A stretch of DNA of 64,000 nucleotides from Simplicispira suum (lineage in GTDB: Bacteria; Pseudomonadota; Gammaproteobacteria; Burkholderiales; Burkholderiaceae_C), in NCBI RefSeq assembly GCF_003008595.1, contig NZ_CP027669.1, positions 2,356,001-2,420,000 of the forward strand. The letters are read 5' to 3'. Below the pieces are notes generated by a model that saw only the letters and a list, made by a program, of their open reading frames with translations, was not told where the DNA came from and made no database searches. A program made the translations under genes and the position numbers. Positions 63,272 to 64,000 of the stretch are shown here, piece by piece (position 1 is the first letter of the stretch; every line of letters starts with the position of its first letter).

Positions 63272-64000
63272 AAGCGCGCAAGGCAGAGAAAGGACCTGAC
63301 AGTACAGTGGCCGACCTGCCTGAACTGAGGCCCGGACAGTCGGTGGAACTGCTCAAGGAACTCCATATACTGACCCGGGACGGCCGCCTGAACCAGGATT
63401 CGCGCCGCAAGCTCAAGCAGGTCAGCCATTTGTTCCAGTTCATCGAGCCGCTGCTCGAAGAGTCAGCGGCCGGCGGTCATGCGCCTTCATTGGCCGACCA
63501 CGGTGCGGGCAAATCGTATCTCGGCTTCATCCTCTATGACCTGTACTTCAAGGCGCTGGGGCGCGGGCAGATCTACGGCATTGAAACCCGCGCTGACCTG
63601 GTGGACAAATCGCGCCAGCTTGCAAAGCGCCTAGGTTTCGACCGCATGGCGTTTCTCAACCTCTCGGTGGCTGAATCGGCCGACGCTGCCGAACTGCCCG
63701 AGCGCATCGACATCGTCACCGCCTTGCACGCCTGTGACACCGCCACCGACGACGCCATTGCGTTCGGGCTGCAAAAGCGTGCGCGCGCCATGGTGATCGT
63801 GCCCTGCTGTCAGGCAGAAGTGGCCGCGTGCCTGCGCGCCGGCAAGGCGCTGCAACTGGCGCGCACGCCGCTCGCGGAGTTGTGGCGCCATCCGCTGCAC
63901 ACGCGCGAGTTGGGCAGCCAGATCACCAACGTGCTGCGCTGCCTGTACCTGGAATCCAGTGGCTACCAGGTCACGGTCACCGAGCTGGTGGGCTGGGAAC
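63268..64000 (+). CDS. SAM-dependent methyltransferase (cut by window end)
   Basis: The frame runs from ATG at 63268, overlapping the preceding stop by four bases, to the window end with no stop, giving 244 residues so far. The first 60 residues are basic and helical. The SAM-binding loop reads LADHGAGKSYLGFILYDLY near residue 80-98. It is followed by an acidic residue in GIETRADLVDKS and by IDIVTALHACDTATDDAIAFG. The CC in VPCCQAE near 170 is typical of the Methyltransf_32-like branch. The true target (RNA or small molecule) is unknown. The gene is truncated only because the window ends. Confidence 0.85.
   Translation, partial: MKARKAEKGPDSTVADLPELRPGQSVELLKELHILTRDGRLNQDSRRKLKQVSHLFQFIEPLLEESAAGGHAPSLADHGAGKSYLGFILYDLYFKALGRGQIYGIETRADLVDKSRQLAKRLGFDRMAFLNLSVAESADAAELPERIDIVTALHACDTATDDAIAFGLQKRARAMVIVPCCQAEVAACLRAGKALQLARTPLAELWRHPLHTRELGSQITNVLRCLYLESSGYQVTVTELVGWE

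Noticed and set aside
1..64000. Prophage, insertion sequence, integron or defence island
   Set aside because: No transposase, integrase, capsid, toxin-antitoxin or restriction gene was seen; gene content and composition are core chromosomal throughout.

Overview
The window reads as a chromosomal segment of a betaproteobacterium of the family Comamonadaceae (Acidovorax/Rhodoferax/Polaromonas type). The grounds are a high-GC coding style with dense operons, betaproteobacterial gene orders (dusB-fis-purH, accB-accC-prmA-zinc ribbon/DUF3426, yqgE-ruvX-pyrR-pyrB-pyrC', nrdA-nrdB-histone-like protein) and seven copies of a short palindromic intergenic repeat around AGCGCTTAT...AAGCGCT. I see no prophage, insertion sequence, CRISPR array or rRNA operon. 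One tRNA is present. Genus cannot be fixed from sequence reading alone.

Layout. 1-1.5 kb: end of an ECF sigma factor gene, then a Tat-exported ferritin-like protein and a small c-type cytochrome. 1.5-5.9 kb: YqiA esterase, RodA, a YegP-like protein, TldD and an unknown protein. 5.9-7.2 kb: an aromatic-rich leader peptide and intrinsic terminator ahead of a DAHP synthase gene. 7.3-10.4 kb: a small unknown protein, Mpl (murein recycling), a conserved unknown protein and a TlpA-type thioredoxin. 10.5-16 kb: accB, accC, prmA, a frame-disrupted zinc-ribbon/DUF3426 protein and a PfkB-type kinase. 16-21 kb: a repeat-rich histone H1-like protein and nrdB/nrdA behind a promoter with two NrdR boxes. 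21.3-26.1 kb: ampD, pilR, pilS, a PP0621-like protein and a CcsA/YpjD-like membrane protein. 26.2-34.3 kb: ffh, miaB, a secreted unknown protein, a tRNA with anticodon CAT, an enoyl-CoA hydratase, an M61 peptidase, dsbC and a UbiH-type hydroxylase. 34.4-44.5 kb: ychF, a diguanylate cyclase, a YqaA protein, a lipoprotein-like unknown, dusB-fis, purH, an acyltransferase, hemL and a frame-disrupted thiD. 44.6-55.8 kb: rubredoxin, then a complete-looking Pil-Chp chemosensory operon (pilG-pilH-pilI-pilJ-chpA, with chpA encoding 2025 residues) ending in a PilT/PilU-type ATPase. 55.8-61.2 kb: photolyase and the yqgE-ruvX-pyrR-pyrB-pyrC' pyrimidine operon. 61.3-64 kb: a YIP1-family membrane protein, a DUF1415 protein and a methyltransferase cut by the window end.

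Connections. Twitching motility control appears twice: the PilS/PilR pair that normally drives pilin transcription through sigma-54, and the Pil-Chp phosphorelay with its retraction-type ATPase. The cell envelope is served by RodA, Mpl, AmpD and the acyltransferase. Periplasmic redox work is represented by DsbC, the TlpA-like protein, a cytochrome c and a CcsA-like protein. Nucleotide supply is represented by purH, pyrR/pyrB/pyrC' and nrdAB, and the last has a readable NrdR-type control region.

The least ordinary items are the aroG attenuator, the NrdR-box promoter, the pseudo-dihydroorotase, the homogeneous 18-bp repeat array in the histone-like gene, the dispersed palindromic repeat that donates stop codons to neighbouring genes, and two genes each broken by one missing base in a C/G run. 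I did not find a convincing wholly new system. The most useful leads are the exported ferritin-like/cytochrome pair behind the ECF sigma gene, the rubredoxin fused to the head of the pilus chemosensory operon, and the conserved unknown protein at 9.2-9.8 kb.
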